Source: Mycolicibacterium sp. J2
GTDB lineage: Bacteria; Actinomycetota; Actinomycetes; Mycobacteriales; Mycobacteriaceae
Direction: 5' to 3'
DNA: 64,000 nucleotides
Assembly (NCBI RefSeq): GCF_026240945.1
Contig: NZ_JAPFPY010000006.1
Coordinates: 186,001-250,000 of the forward strand
Of this stretch, positions 29,831 through 40,225 are shown one piece after another. How positions within the stretch are numbered: position 1 is the first letter of the stretch; the number at the start of each line of letters is the position of its first letter. The position numbers and the translations under genes are program-made. Below the pieces are notes generated by a model. It searched no databases, was not told the origin of the DNA, and saw only the letters and a list, made by a program, of their open reading frames with translations.

Positions 29831-30156
29831 GTGCCGTGCCCCTCGCGCACCAGGTCGCCGTCGAAGATCAGCACCTCGTTGACCAGCCGGCCGCGGTGGT
29901 TGCGGTAGTTGATGACGATGCTCGAGATGCCGCGATAGACGGCGACGACCTCGAAATGCAGGTCCGGCAGCTGCGCCAGGGCACGGGCCCAATAGTCGCG
30001 TAGAGCGGCCTTGCCGCGCACCACTCCCCCGCTGCCGGGCACCACCCGTTCGGCCACCGGCGAGGTGAACACCACGTCGTCGTGAAAGTGCGCCAGCACC
30101 GCCTCGACATCGTGCCGGTTCCAGGCGCCCACCCAGGCCTGCGTGAAGTCGTCCAT
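29818..30156 (-). CDS. SnoaL/NTF2-like protein
   Basis: 112 aa from MDDFTQAWVGAWNRHD. The opening helix WNRHDVEAVLAHFHDDVVFTSP, followed by GSGGVVRGKAALRDYWARAL, is the standard start of SnoaL-like polyketide-cyclase-fold proteins; the beta-sheet FEVVAVYRG and VINYRNHRGRLVNEVL completes the cone. The ATG at 30156 was chosen over the longer frame, which reads through the esterase gene. It lies four bases after the esterase gene on the same strand, so the two are probably co-expressed. Confidence 0.8.
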   Translation of the reverse strand: MDDFTQAWVGAWNRHDVEAVLAHFHDDVVFTSPVAERVVPGSGGVVRGKAALRDYWARALAQLPDLHFEVVAVYRGISSIVINYRNHRGRLVNEVLIFDGDLVREGHGTYLD

Positions 30157-30160
30157 GTCG

Positions 30161-31786
30161 TCAGTTCTCCAGCCCCGCCCAGAACGGGCATTGGTGCGCG
30201 GCGGCGAAGTCGGTGACCACCCGGCTGCCGTCGGGTCGCAGTTGCATCCACGGGTCGGGCCCGTCGTTGACCGGCAGCCAGACCGGGCCGCCGGGCGCGG
30301 CGGGGACACCGGTGGTGATGAACTGCGTCCAATAGGACAGCATCTGGTCGGACAGCCGCTGCTGGGCGGCATCCAACGGCGGCGCACCGCCGATTTCGAA
30401 CAGGTACCGCAGCTCCAACGAGTGACTGGCCCGAACCGGAAAGGGCAACTGCCGCAACGGGTCCGGAGTGGGTGGAGCGGGGTCGTCGAATTCGTACCCG
30501 AAGACCGGGGCCGCCCCCGACAGGTCGGTGGCCATCCGGTGCGCGACGCAGGCGAACACCCCGTCGGTGACGGCGGCGGCATACGCCAGCGACGTGCTGC
30601 CGCCGAACCGGGCCAGCGGATAACGCTGGCCGACGGCGGGCCCGGCGGCGCCGAAGGTATCCGTGAGCAGACCCGGATAGTCCGCCGGTGTCGACACATG
30701 CCGGGTGCGCAGATACTGCAACGCGACGAACAGGGTGAACTCGTCGCGATTGGTGCCGATCAACACCGGCACCCGGGCGGCCTTGCCGTCCCGGATCAAC
30801 GCGACCGGGTCGCCCGGCAGCACCGGCGTTCCCGTCGCCGGGCCGGTCAGCCAGTCATTGCCGATCCGGTAGAACCACGGCGGCTGGTCGAGCTTGGCCG
30901 CAGGCAGCGCCCGCAGACACCGCGCGGCATCGGCCGGGTCGGCACAACCCACCCGAGCGGCGTAGCGCAGGCTCTCCCGGCGGGCGGTGGCCAGATCGGC
31001 CTGGGCCTGGCACGGACCGCTCTGGATGATCGCGGCCCGGAACAAGCCGGCCGACCCGGGTGCGACCAGGTGATCACACACCGACATCGCACCGGCCGAC
31101 TCCCCGGCGATGGTCACCTTGCTCGGATCACCGCCGAAGGCACCGATGTTGTCGTGCACCCACCGCAGCGCGGCCTGCTGATCGGCCAGCCCATAGTTAC
31201 CGTCCCCCACCTCGGGGTGGGCCAGGAACCCGGGCGCACCGAGCCGGTAGTTGATGGAGACCACGATGACCCGGCCCTTGGTGGCCAGCCACCGCGATCC
31301 GTACAGGTCGCCGCTGCCGTTGAGGAAGGCGCCACCGTGTATCCAGAACATGACCGGTAGCCCCACCGCGCCGGACGGGACCCACACGTTCAGCGTCAGA
31401 CAGTCCTCGGCGGTCTTGTGCCCCCAACCGGGGTCGCGGGAGGTGTCCTGCACACACCGGGCCGGCGGCAGCGTCGCGTCGCGCACCCCGCGCCACGGCC
31501 GGACCGGGGCGGGCGGCTGCCAGCGCAGGTCCCCCACCGGCGGCGCCGCATACGGGATGCCTTGGAACAGAACGTAACCGGAGGCAACCGCACCCTGCAG
31601 TTGCCCGTCGCCGAGGTGCACGACACCGTTGTCCAGGCGCGGATCGGGGGTGGGCACCGGGCTGGTGTCGGCGACCTGACCGGCACCGCGGGCGCAGCCG
31701 CCCAGCACCAGTACGGTGACGGCGAGGAGGGCCAACGAGCGAGTGACGGTGCCTGACCAACGGCGCCGGACCGGACCGGACAGCAT
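30161..31786 (-). CDS. Carboxylesterase type B, lipoprotein
   Basis: 541 aa serine hydrolase of the cholinesterase-like family. The signal peptide SLALLAVTVLVLGGC ends in a lipobox, so the enzyme should be anchored outside the membrane. The family marks are all there: oxyanion segment WIHGGAFLNGSG, nucleophile elbow VTIAGESAGAMSVCD and GTNRDEFTLF for the acid region. I chose the ATG at 31786, which places the basic n-region (GPVRRRW) before the hydrophobic core. A SnoaL-like gene follows in the same operon; the P450 gene is divergent. Confidence 0.88.
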   Translation of the reverse strand: MLSGPVRRRWSGTVTRSLALLAVTVLVLGGCARGAGQVADTSPVPTPDPRLDNGVVHLGDGQLQGAVASGYVLFQGIPYAAPPVGDLRWQPPAPVRPWRGVRDATLPPARCVQDTSRDPGWGHKTAEDCLTLNVWVPSGAVGLPVMFWIHGGAFLNGSGDLYGSRWLATKGRVIVVSINYRLGAPGFLAHPEVGDGNYGLADQQAALRWVHDNIGAFGGDPSKVTIAGESAGAMSVCDHLVAPGSAGLFRAAIIQSGPCQAQADLATARRESLRYAARVGCADPADAARCLRALPAAKLDQPPWFYRIGNDWLTGPATGTPVLPGDPVALIRDGKAARVPVLIGTNRDEFTLFVALQYLRTRHVSTPADYPGLLTDTFGAAGPAVGQRYPLARFGGSTSLAYAAAVTDGVFACVAHRMATDLSGAAPVFGYEFDDPAPPTPDPLRQLPFPVRASHSLELRYLFEIGGAPPLDAAQQRLSDQMLSYWTQFITTGVPAAPGGPVWLPVNDGPDPWMQLRPDGSRVVTDFAAAHQCPFWAGLEN

Positions 31787-31904
31787 GATCTGCGAGCCTA
31801 CGGCAGCCGATCGGCGCAAACCCGCCCGCGCGACGGCGCACATCGTCGACACTGAGACCGACCGGAAACCTGACACCCGTCAAGTCGACCGCAAGGAGCC
31901 GCCG

Positions 31905-33167
31905 ATGAGCACCCCGATCACCGACCGACCGGTAAGCCCGGACAACCGCGTGCTGGCCGATCCCGGTGCCTACGCCGACGAACCGCGGTTGCATGCCGCG
32001 CTGCGCCGGTTGCGCGCCGAGCAACCGGTGTCCTGGGTCGACGCCCGGCCGTACCGTCCGTTCTGGGCGATCACCAAGCACGCCGACATCATGGCCGTCG
32101 AACGCGACAACGACCTGTTCATCAGCGAGCCGCGCCCGCTGCTGGCCACCGCCGACGCCGACGATATGGCCAAGGCGCAGCTGGAGGCCGGCATGGGGCT
32201 GCGCACGCTGATCCACATGGACGATCCGCACCATCGCAAGGTGCGCGCCATCGGGGCGGACTGGTTCCGGCCCAAGGCCATGCGCGATCTCAAGGTGCGC
32301 GTCGACGAGCTGGCCAAGCGGTACGTGGACCGGATGCGCGAGATCGGCCCCGAATGCGATTTCGTCACCGAGATCGCGGTGAATTTCCCGCTGTACGTGA
32401 TCATGTCGCTGCTGGGCCTGCCCGAATCCGATTTCGGCCGGATGCACATGCTCACCCAGGAGATGTTCGGCGGCGACGACGCTGAGTATCAGCGGGGCAA
32501 GTCGCTGGAGGACGGCCTGGAGGTGCTACTGGACTTCTTCTCCTATTTCTCTGCCCTGACCGCGTCGCGCCGGGCCCAGCCGACCGACGACCTGGCATCG
32601 GCGATCGCCAACGGCACCATCGACGGCCAGCCGCTCTCCGATGTCGATACCGCCTCCTACTACGTGATCGTGGCCAGCGCCGGACATGACACCACCAAGG
32701 ACGCCATCTCCGGTGGCCTGCACGCACTCATCGAGAATCCCGGCGAGTTGGACCGGCTGCGGGCTCACCCGGAGCTGCTGGGCACCGCGGTCGAGGAGAT
32801 GATCCGCTGGACCACACCGGTCAAGGAATTCATGCGCACCGCCACCGCCGACACGGCGGTGCGCGGGGTCCCGATCGCCAAGGGGGAATCGGTATACCTG
32901 GCCTACGTGTCGGGCAACCGCGACGAGGACGTGTTCGCCGATCCGTTCCGGTTCGACGTCGGCCGGGATCCCAACAAGCATCTGGCCTTCGGTTACGGTG
33001 TGCACTTCTGCCTGGGCGCCGCGCTGGCACGGATGGAGATGACCAGCCTGTTCGGCGAACTCATTCCCCGCCTGGATGCGATCGAATTGGCCGGAACCCC
33101 AGAGCTTTCCCGCACCGTATTCGTCGGAGGGCTCAAGCACCTGCCGATTCGGTACGCGTTGCGGTGA
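31905..33167 (+). CDS. Cytochrome P450
   Basis: Heme monooxygenase, 420 aa. The I-helix oxygen-binding segment AGHDTTKDAISGG, the K-helix EEMI and the heme loop FGYGVHFCLGAALAR with cysteine ligand C369 are intact. The ATG at 31905 has AAGGAG seven bases upstream. Soluble actinobacterial P450s need a ferredoxin and reductase partner; neither is adjacent, though a ferredoxin reductase gene lies at 44392. The last 35 bases overlap the convergent TetR gene. The substrate cannot be told from sequence. Confidence 0.93.
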   Translation: MSTPITDRPVSPDNRVLADPGAYADEPRLHAALRRLRAEQPVSWVDARPYRPFWAITKHADIMAVERDNDLFISEPRPLLATADADDMAKAQLEAGMGLRTLIHMDDPHHRKVRAIGADWFRPKAMRDLKVRVDELAKRYVDRMREIGPECDFVTEIAVNFPLYVIMSLLGLPESDFGRMHMLTQEMFGGDDAEYQRGKSLEDGLEVLLDFFSYFSALTASRRAQPTDDLASAIANGTIDGQPLSDVDTASYYVIVASAGHDTTKDAISGGLHALIENPGELDRLRAHPELLGTAVEEMIRWTTPVKEFMRTATADTAVRGVPIAKGESVYLAYVSGNRDEDVFADPFRFDVGRDPNKHLAFGYGVHFCLGAALARMEMTSLFGELIPRLDAIELAGTPELSRTVFVGGLKHLPIRYALR

Positions 33168-33777
33168 TCGCGTGGGTGGCCAGGAAACCGTCGACCGCCG
33201 CCCGCGCGATCTCCATGTAGTCGAAGTCGGGCAGCGTGCTCAGCTTGCCGAGCACGACGGGGCCCAGCAGTAGCGCCGCGGCCCGGGTGCGGTCCACGTC
33301 ACCGAGCACGGCCACCGCGTCGGGACTGCTCAGCACGGACTCCAACGGGGCGGCGTACTGCTCGGCGACCCGCTCGCGCAGCGTCTGGACCTCGGGGCTG
33401 CTCGAGTGCCCCGAGGTGCCCTGCCAGGGCACCTCGGTCATATCGCCACCGAGCGCCAGCCAGGACATGGCGGCCACCGCGACCGGCGCCTCCGCGATCA
33501 GCGCGGCCTGCGCTTGCACCAGGGCCGTCAACCGTTCCCGCAACGGACCATCCGGCGGCGGTTCCGGCGCCGGCGGGATCAGCGCGTGAAACGCCGCGGC
33601 CAGTAAGTCGTTCCCACTGGCGAAATGCCGGTACAGCGTGGCCCTGGCGACGTTCGCGCCGCGCAGCACCGCATCGACGGTCACCGCGCTCGGGCCACCC
33701 GATCGCAGCAGCGCCGTCGCAGCATCGAGCAACCGCGCCCGGGATCGGGCCGGCCGCGGATCCGATTCGGCCGCCAT
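33133..33777 (-). CDS. TetR family regulator, probable repressor of the adjacent MFS gene
   Basis: 214 aa. N-terminal HTH: LLDAATALLRSGGPSAVTVD then VLRGANVARATLYRHFASGNDL. It is divergent from the MFS exporter gene with 65 bases between them, and that gap carries the 8+8 bp palindrome at 33803-33821, a standard repressor/efflux-pump arrangement. The 3' end overlaps the P450 gene by 35 bases. If the exporter is truly broken, the regulator may have lost its target apart from itself. Confidence 0.87.
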   Translation of the reverse strand: MAAESDPRPARSRARLLDAATALLRSGGPSAVTVDAVLRGANVARATLYRHFASGNDLLAAAFHALIPPAPEPPPDGPLRERLTALVQAQAALIAEAPVAVAAMSWLALGGDMTEVPWQGTSGHSSSPEVQTLRERVAEQYAAPLESVLSSPDAVAVLGDVDRTRAAALLLGPVVLGKLSTLPDFDYMEIARAAVDGFLATHAITATRTESAGA

Positions 33778-33802
33778 GCTCGAAACGCCCTCCCACAGAG
33801 AA

Positions 33803-33821
33803 ACGAGACTGTTAGTCTCGT
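33803..33821. promoter_or_regulatory. Candidate TetR operator between tetR and the MFS gene
   Basis: ACGAGACT (33803-33810) and AGTCTCGT (33814-33821) are perfect inverted repeats around GTT. The site lies 26 bases from the TetR start and 22 bases from the MFS start, able to control both. Confidence 0.72.
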
Positions 33822-33842
33822 AACAAGACCATCGGCCTCACC

Positions 33843-35399
33843 ATGGTCGCATCCGAAGAGGAGCCGAGCGTGGTCGACACCCCCGTGCAACCGGCCCTCT
33901 CGGCGCGCGCCCGCACCTGGACACTGTGCATCGCCTGCCTGGGCGTGCTACTGGTCATCTCATCGATGGTGGCGCTCAACACCATGCTCGGCGACCTTGC
34001 CGTCGCCATGTCGGCCAGCCAGACCCAGCTGACGTGGATCGTGGACAGCTACACGTTGGCGTTGGCCTGCCTACTGCTACCCGCCGGCGCCATCGGCGAT
34101 CGGTTCGGCCGGCGCAGCGCGCTACTGGCCGGACTGGCCGTCTTCGCGGCGGCGTCGGTGGTCCCGGCACTGACCCCGGACCCCGCCCTGGTGATCGCCG
34201 CCCGCGGGGTGGCCGGCGCCGGCGCCGCGTTCATCATGCCCGCTACCCTGTCACTGCTGACCACGGCTTACCCGAAAGACCAGCGCACCAAGGCGATCGC
34301 CATCTGGGCCGGCGTCGCAGGCTGTGGTGCCATTGTCGGCATGTTGGGTTCTGGTCTGCTGCTGCAGATCTGGTCCTGGCACGTGGTGTTCTGGGCGTTC
34401 GCCGCCGCCGCGGCGCTGACTTTTGTACTGACCCTGACCATCGCCGAGTCCCGGGACCCGGACGCCGCCCCGTTGGACGTCGTCGGCGCCGTGCTGATCG
34501 GTGCCGCGCTGGCCGTGCTGGTGTTCGGCATCATGGAGGCCCCGGCGCGCGGCTGAGCGCACCCCGTCGTGCTCGGCGGCATCGGGGCGGGGGTGGCATT
34601 GCTGGTGACCTTCGGGATCGTCGAGTTACGCAGACGGTCCCCACTATTGGATGTGCGCCTGTTCCTGGTACCTGAATTCGCCACCGGCGCAGCGGCTATC
34701 ACGGCGCTGTTCATGACGATGTTCGGCTTCTTCTTCCTGCAGATGCAGTTCGTCCAACTGGTGCTCGGCTATTCGCCGCTGGGCACGGCACTCGCGCTTT
34801 CCCCATTGGCGGTGCCCGTGCTCATGCTGTCCCCGCTATCGGCCTGGTACACCCCGCGGGTCGGCCTGCGCGCCGTGGTCTTCACCGGGCTGATACTGAT
34901 GGCGATCGGCCTGTTGTGCATGCGCGGCCTGAGCATCGACGCGTCCTATCCGGAACTGGCCTGGCCGTTGATGATCATCAGTGCCGGTGTCGGGTTGTTC
35001 ACCGCGCCCACGACATCGGCGATCATGACCTCGGCCCCCGACGACAAACAAGGGGTTGCCTCGGCGGTCAACGACACCACCCGGGAGATGGGCGCGGCGC
35101 TGGGCATCGCCCTGGCCGGCTCGATGCTGGCCGGCCGCTACACCGCCGAGATCGCGCCGACGCTGGGCCGCTACCCCGAACCCGTTCGCACCGCGGCATC
35201 CGGGTCACTCGGTGAGGCAGTCACGGTCGCAACACGATTGGGGCCGGCCGGCGGTGACCTGGCCTATGCCGCGAAGATGTCGTTCCTTGCCGCCATGCAC
35301 AGTTCGTTGACGGTCCTGGCCGTCGTGACGGCCGCCGTCGCCGTGCTGGTGGCACTGCGCGCACCGGGCCGTGACGGCCGCTTACCCTTCAGGCGATGA
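33843..35399 (+). pseudogene. MFS drug exporter (DHA2/14-TM type) interrupted by in-frame TGA
   Basis: One continuous reading frame of about 518 codons is broken by a single TGA at 34554-34556. Before it: RTWTLCIACLGVLLVISSMV, DSYTLALACLLLPAGAIGDRFGRRSALL (motif A) and GVAGAGAAFIMPATLSLL (shown in parts). After it, in the same frame: VELRRRSPLLDVRLF and the remaining helices to the natural stop. Family members have a tryptophan at this place (PxxGW...), so TGG to TGA is the simplest change. No other lesion is visible, so the mutation is recent or is a sequencing error. A GTG at 34569 could restart the second half. TetR-controlled efflux is the expected role. Confidence 0.85.
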
Positions 35400-36768
35400 A
35401 CTCGGCCGCCCGGTGCCCGATCATGGCGATGGTGGCGTGCGGGCCACGGCTGGGCAGGCTCGGCATGATCGAGCCGTCCACCACCCACAGCCCCTGCACG
35501 CCGTGCACCCGACAGCGCTCGTCGAGCACCGAACCCATCGGCGCGGTGCCACTGAGATGTTGCGTGGTGGACCAAAGCGCTTGGCGCCCTGCCGTTCCGG
35601 ACAGCACCGTGGCCAGCTCGGCGCCGGCGCGCAGGGCGGCCACGTCGGCATCCGCACGGTCGTAACGGTGTTCGAGAACCGGGGCGTCGGCGATGTCCGA
35701 TGACAGCACCGACAGCCGGCCGCGGGAGCGCGGCCGCATCAAGGCGATACCGATATGCGGGTCGTCGGCTCGCCCGGCTCCCGTCATCTCGCTGAAACCA
35801 GAAGTGTAGAGCCTGATTTCGACGTCGTCGACGGACAGCGCCGCCTCCACGGGGGGACGCCCGGCGGTGGCCGGCCAGCCCACCGGGAGTACCCATTCCG
35901 GGTGATCGCAGAAGGCCATCCCGACCGGCAGGTCGGCATGCACGGCGATGCCGGCGTACTCCAGCATCCGGGCCGGCCCGATCCCCGACACCAGCAGCAG
36001 CTGGGCGGTACCGATCGCCCCGGCGCACAACACGATTCGATCCGCCGTGAGAGTATGCGCACCCGCAGGGCCGAGTACCTCGACACCGACGGCCCTGCTG
36101 CCGTCGATCAGCACGCGAAGCACCGGGACATTGGGGCGTACAACAAGATTGGGCCGTCCCGTGGCGGGCGCCAGGAACGCCGCACCTGGCCCGATCCGGA
36201 TCCCGTGGTCGATGTTGAGCGGAACCGCGCCGACCCCGTCCGGACCGGGCGCACCGTTGAGATCGTCGACCCACGGATAACCCATGCCGAGCACCCGCTC
36301 GACGAATGCCGCGGTGCCTGCGCTGAAATGCGCCGTCCGGCGGACCGGGATCGGTCCGCGGGCCCCGTGCAGCGGGCCGCGGTGATCGAGATCGGTCTCG
36401 ATGGCCCGGAAGTGCGGCAGCACGTCGGCCCAGCGCCACCCCGGCAGGTCCCAGCCGTCGAAATCAGCGGGGCGTCCCCGGCAGAAGTACCCGCCGTTGA
36501 CGGCACCGGAGCCGCCCACCACGGCACCACGCAGCACCTCGGCGGACCGGTTCGGCCGGTCGGTCAGCGTGCTGCGGTAACGCCGCACGACGGGACTGCC
36601 GAGGCCGATGGGGAGCCGGCCGGCATCACGCAGGTGCCCCGACACGACCGGCTCGTCGGCTCCCGGACCTGCTTCAAGGACCGTCACCCGGCACCGATCA
36701 TCGACCGAAAGACGTTCGGCCAGAATCGAACCGGCGCTGCCCGCGCCGACGATCAGGACGTCACTCAA
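35389..36768 (-). CDS. mftG: Mycofactocin system GMC oxidoreductase MftG
   Basis: 459 aa FAD-dependent GMC-family enzyme. The dinucleotide-binding loop VLIVGAGSAGSILAERLS opens the protein, GGSGAVNGGYFCRGRP is the GMC signature 1 region and CAGAIGTAQLLLVSGIGP is signature 2. MftG is thought to re-oxidise mycofactocinol and pass electrons to the respiratory chain. Last gene of the mft operon, nine bases after mftF; its 3' end overlaps the convergent MFS gene by 11 bases. Confidence 0.93.
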   Translation of the reverse strand: MSDVLIVGAGSAGSILAERLSVDDRCRVTVLEAGPGADEPVVSGHLRDAGRLPIGLGSPVVRRYRSTLTDRPNRSAEVLRGAVVGGSGAVNGGYFCRGRPADFDGWDLPGWRWADVLPHFRAIETDLDHRGPLHGARGPIPVRRTAHFSAGTAAFVERVLGMGYPWVDDLNGAPGPDGVGAVPLNIDHGIRIGPGAAFLAPATGRPNLVVRPNVPVLRVLIDGSRAVGVEVLGPAGAHTLTADRIVLCAGAIGTAQLLLVSGIGPARMLEYAGIAVHADLPVGMAFCDHPEWVLPVGWPATAGRPPVEAALSVDDVEIRLYTSGFSEMTGAGRADDPHIGIALMRPRSRGRLSVLSSDIADAPVLEHRYDRADADVAALRAGAELATVLSGTAGRQALWSTTQHLSGTAPMGSVLDERCRVHGVQGLWVVDGSIMPSLPSRGPHATIAMIGHRAAEFIA

Positions 36769-36777
36769 CGCGGGGTG

Positions 36778-38193
36778 TCACGACCGGAGCTGCGGTTTGA
36801 GCGCCCCGACGTGGCGTTCGCGCACCACCCCGGTCCACAGCCCGAGCCCGTAGGCGATGTCGTCGAGTCGTTTGAGCAGCAGGTAGCTCAACACACCGAC
36901 CCGCTGCGCGTCCGGTTCGGCGTTGTGATTGCGGGTGGCCCAGTCGGCCAGCCCGTCGACGATCGCGGCAACCAGCACCACCTGCCGGCACCGCCGGAAG
37001 AAGACGGCGGCCAGCAGCGCCACCGGCCAGTAGTGCCGGCAGATGGCCGAGGCGGTCTGCAGCGCCGAGCCACACAGGCCGCGCGCTGCCATCACGGCGA
37101 CATCTTTGGGTTCGGTCTCCACCGCGCCGCCCAGCGCCGCCGCGACGCGGCGACCGAACAGCACGGTGATGACGGCGGCTGCGAAGTAACCCATGGTGGA
37201 TCCGGAGGCCAGCAGGATCCAGACCAGCAGCATCCACCGATGAACCACCATGGGTGCCGTCTTGCCGGGGTGGCGAACCGACAGCGGTGCGGCGGACTGC
37301 CCGTAGAAAGCCCTGCGCCCGAACCACTCCCGCAGCTGGGTCCGGTGGTCGTGGCCCACCAGGGCGATGGGTTCGTAGCGCAACCGGTGCCCGGCCTCGA
37401 CGAACCGCCAGCACAGGTCCACGTCCTCACCGGAGCGCAGCGTCTCGTCGAAGCCACTCACTTCGAGCAACAGGCTGCGCCGGCAGATGATGGCGGCGCT
37501 GGGCACATACGACACCGGCCCGTAGGGCACCACCGGCGCCTCGCGCATGCCCAGATCCAACGAGGACCGCACCGACTCGTAGCGCGCCACCAGATTGTCC
37601 GGCTCGTGCAGGCTCACGATGCGCGGCGCGACGAGGGCCACCGCCGGGTCACAGAAGTGGCCGAGCAGCGACTCCAGCCATCCGCGCCGGGGCACCACGT
37701 CGGAGTCCAGGAACGCCACGAAATCGGTGGTGCAGGCGGCCAGCCCGGTGTTGCGCGCGGCGGCGGGTCCGCGGCTGCGCTCGTGCCGCAGCACCAGCAC
37801 GTCGCAGTACATACCGTCGAAGTCGGAGTCGCGCACGGGCACCGCCGAGCCGTCGTCGACCACGATGACCCGCATTCCGCGCAGCGAGCGCACCAGCCGG
37901 CACAGACCAAGGATGTTGTCCCGCACTGGCACAACCACTGTGACATCGCGGTGCGACGGTCCGCTGGCCGGGCGCGGATGCGCAACCGTGGCATCCAGCA
38001 GGGTGCGGGCCAGCTGCGCCGACAGGGCGTCGTGCACCTCGAGCCGGCTGCCGTCGAGCATGGTCTGCGCCGCCGGCGCCAGCCGCAGCAGCCTGGTCGG
38101 GGACCCGCCGAGCAGTGCGGCACCCTCGCCCAGTATCTTCACCCGCCGATCGACCTGGACGGCGAATCCGTCGGGCAGCCGGGGGCCGGTCAT
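36778..38193 (-). CDS. mftF: Mycofactocin glycosyltransferase MftF
   Basis: Membrane-associated GT2 enzyme that glycosylates the mycofactocin precursor. 471 aa from [10 protein letters not shown]. Motifs: VVVPVRDN with [10 protein letters not shown] for the nucleotide-binding region, DSDVVPRRG for the Dx[11 protein letters not shown] for the catalytic-base region, then C-terminal hydrophobic segments near [13 protein letters not shown]. The ATG at 38193 overlaps the mftE stop by four bases, which decides it against the longer frame. Confidence 0.94.
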   Translation of the reverse strand: MTGPRLPDGFAVQVDRRVKILGEGAALLGGSPTRLLRLAPAAQTMLDGSRLEVHDALSAQLARTLLDATVAHPRPASGPSHRDVTVVVPVRDNILGLCRLVRSLRGMRVIVVDDGSAVPVRDSDFDGMYCDVLVLRHERSRGPAAARNTGLAACTTDFVAFLDSDVVPRRGWLESLLGHFCDPAVALVAPRIVSLHEPDNLVARYESVRSSLDLGMREAPVVPYGPVSYVPSAAIICRRSLLLEVSGFDETLRSGEDVDLCWRFVEAGHRLRYEPIALVGHDHRTQLREWFGRRAFYGQSAAPLSVRHPGKTAPMVVHRWMLLVWILLASGSTMGYFAAAVITVLFGRRVAAALGGAVETEPKDVAVMAARGLCGSALQTASAICRHYWPVALLAAVFFRRCRQVVLVAAIVDGLADWATRNHNAEPDAQRVGVLSYLLLKRLDDIAYGLGLWTGVVRERHVGALKPQLRS

Positions 38194-38933
38194 CCGAGCA
38201 TCCCGTGCGCGTCCGGGGCCCAGGCCGACACCCGGTGCACGCACCCGTCGACCATGGCGGCGAACAGCGCCGCGCCGTCCCGTTCGGTGGCTGTCGTCGG
38301 ATCCCCCAGGACCCCGATCTCACTGACCGCGGCCACCCCGCCGCGGCGCATCGCCGGCATCAACTCCGACAACGGTGCTCTGTTACCCGGCACGCGTTCC
38401 TCGATCCGCACGTTTTCTGGTGAGATATGTAGCAATACAGAAGTTTCGGTATGTCCAGCATGAGCATCGGCGCCCCGCACCGTACACGATGTCCAGGCCG
38501 CATCGCGCCCTTCCGCCCGCAGGAGCGTCACGGCCCCGGTCAACGCCGCCACGTTGCCACCGTGCCCGTTGACGAACACCACCCGCGAGGCCCACCCGCA
38601 GGCCGACCGGCCGAACTCGGTGAGCACCAGCCGCAACGCCTCGGTACCGATCGATACCGTCCCGGGGAATCCCTCATGTTCACCACTGGCGCCGTAGCTC
38701 AGCGGGGGGGCCAACAACCACGGCGGCCCGATCCGGCCCGCCGCCGCGCGAGCGACCGCCACGGCGACCCGGGTATCGGTGTCCAGCGGGAGGTGGGGTC
38801 CGTGCTGTTCGGTGGAGCCCAGCGGCACGATCAGGGCCGGTGACCCGGCGGGCGACGGACCACGCAACCGATTCGACGTCACAGTGCCGAGGTCGGTGGG
38901 GAAGGCCACCGGACGATGGTAGGCCGAATTCAC
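38190..38933 (-). CDS. mftE: Mycofactocin peptidase MftE (creatininase family)
   Basis: Metal-dependent peptidase that releases the modified C-terminal dipeptide from MftA. 247 aa. Ligand motifs of the creatininase family are intact: [27 protein letters not shown] and [12 protein letters not shown] chose the GTG at 38933 ([11 protein letters not shown]), which matches the family start; the longer frame adds 16 unrelated residues. There are 102 bases between it and mftD, the only sizeable gap in the operon. Confidence 0.94.
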   Translation of the reverse strand: MNSAYHRPVAFPTDLGTVTSNRLRGPSPAGSPALIVPLGSTEQHGPHLPLDTDTRVAVAVARAAAGRIGPPWLLAPPLSYGASGEHEGFPGTVSIGTEALRLVLTEFGRSACGWASRVVFVNGHGGNVAALTGAVTLLRAEGRDAAWTSCTVRGADAHAGHTETSVLLHISPENVRIEERVPGNRAPLSELMPAMRRGGVAAVSEIGVLGDPTTATERDGAALFAAMVDGCVHRVSAWAPDAHGMLG

Positions 38934-39035
38934 CTGGTGTGCGCCGATTGTTGCCGCATGCGCCGCAATTGTTTTGCGCACCCGGCCGGTGCCGACCGGC
39001 CCCGGGTCACGTCCGCCACGTCAGCCACGTCCGTA

Positions 39036-40223
39036 TCAGCTGACAGGAACCCCGAGCGCGCGGGTGAAACCTTCCGGAATCAAAATGTCCTCGGCTGTCA
39101 GGTCGTGGATGGAGGCCTTACCGAGCCCGCGCAGCGCCGAATCGATCCCGCCGTGCAGGATGTCGAGGACGTTCTCCACGCCGGTTTGCCCCTCGGCGGC
39201 CAGCCCCCACAAATACGCCCGACCGATCATGACCGCCTTGGCGCCGAGCGCCACGGCCTTGACCACATCGCTACCGCGGCGGATACCTCCGTCGAGCAGC
39301 ACCTCGATCTGATCGCCGACGGCGTCGGCAATCGCGGGCAGGCAGCGGATCGCCGCCGGCGTACCGTCCAGGTTGTTGCCACCGTGGTTGGACACGGTGA
39401 TGGCCGAAACCCCGGCATCGACAGCACGTTTGGCGTCGTCGACGCGGACCATGCCCTTGAGCAGGAACGGGGCATCGGGCCACTGCTCACGCAGCCAGGC
39501 GATGTCCTCCCAGGTGGGTGGCGGGGTGCCCATCCACTGGCCGTAGGCCTCGAAGAAGGTCGGGCCCGGCTCGCCGCGGCGGCCCTGGTTGGGAACGCGC
39601 AAATCGGGCGGGCGCAGGTGCTTGCCGAAACTCCACAGCCACCGAGGTTTGGCGATCACCTCCGGTGACATCTTGATCATCGTCTTGAGATCCATGCGCT
39701 CCGGGATCTTGGGGCTGCCCCAGTCCCGCCCGTGACTGAAGCTCCAGTCGGTCGTGGCGATCAGACCTACCGCCCCGGCATCCTTGGCGCGCTGGACCCG
39801 TTCGGCGATCTCCTCGCGGCTGCCCAGCCAATAGATCTGGAAGAAGATCTTGTCGTTGACCGCGGTGACTTCCTCGATGGGTTTACTGGCGAACGACGAC
39901 AATCCCATCGCCGTGCCACGCGCTGCCGCGGCCCGCGCGACCGCCACCTCACCATCGGGGTGCACAGCCTGCACACCCGTCGGCGAGATGATGACCGGCA
40001 ATGAAATATCTTGTCCCATAACGGTTGTCGCCAGGTCACGCTTCTCGGTCGCGCCGATCACGTGCGGAGCGAAGCCGAGTTGGGCGAAAGCCTCGACATT
40101 GTCGGAGACCGTCACACCTTTTTCGCTCGCCGAGATCAACGAGGAGTAGGCGGAGCGGGGCAGCCGCTTCTTCGCGCGCTGCTGCGCAATGGCGACGGTT
40201 TCGAACCAGGTATCGCGGGCCAT
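39036..40223 (-). CDS. mftD: Mycofactocin system FMN-dependent dehydrogenase MftD
   Basis: 395 aa alpha-hydroxyacid-oxidase-type FMN enzyme that deaminates the cyclised intermediate (AHDP) to premycofactocin. SPTGVQAVHPDGE, the catalytic-base region VSNHGGNNLDGTPA, and the phosphate-binding GGIRRGSDVVKA with MIGRAYLWGL are all present. It begins two bases after the mftC stop. Confidence 0.95.
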   Translation of the reverse strand: MARDTWFETVAIAQQRAKKRLPRSAYSSLISASEKGVTVSDNVEAFAQLGFAPHVIGATEKRDLATTVMGQDISLPVIISPTGVQAVHPDGEVAVARAAAARGTAMGLSSFASKPIEEVTAVNDKIFFQIYWLGSREEIAERVQRAKDAGAVGLIATTDWSFSHGRDWGSPKIPERMDLKTMIKMSPEVIAKPRWLWSFGKHLRPPDLRVPNQGRRGEPGPTFFEAYGQWMGTPPPTWEDIAWLREQWPDAPFLLKGMVRVDDAKRAVDAGVSAITVSNHGGNNLDGTPAAIRCLPAIADAVGDQIEVLLDGGIRRGSDVVKAVALGAKAVMIGRAYLWGLAAEGQTGVENVLDILHGGIDSALRGLGKASIHDLTAEDILIPEGFTRALGVPVS

Positions 40224-40225
40224 GA

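Noticed and set aside
34554..34556. In-frame TGA read as selenocysteine
   Set aside because: MFS exporters are not selenoproteins, no SECIS-like hairpin was seen right after the codon, and relatives have Trp here.
35755..38463. 902-aa plus-strand open frame
   Set aside because: It lies antisense to mftE, mftF and mftG, which have clear catalytic motifs; its translation is low-complexity and matches no protein pattern.
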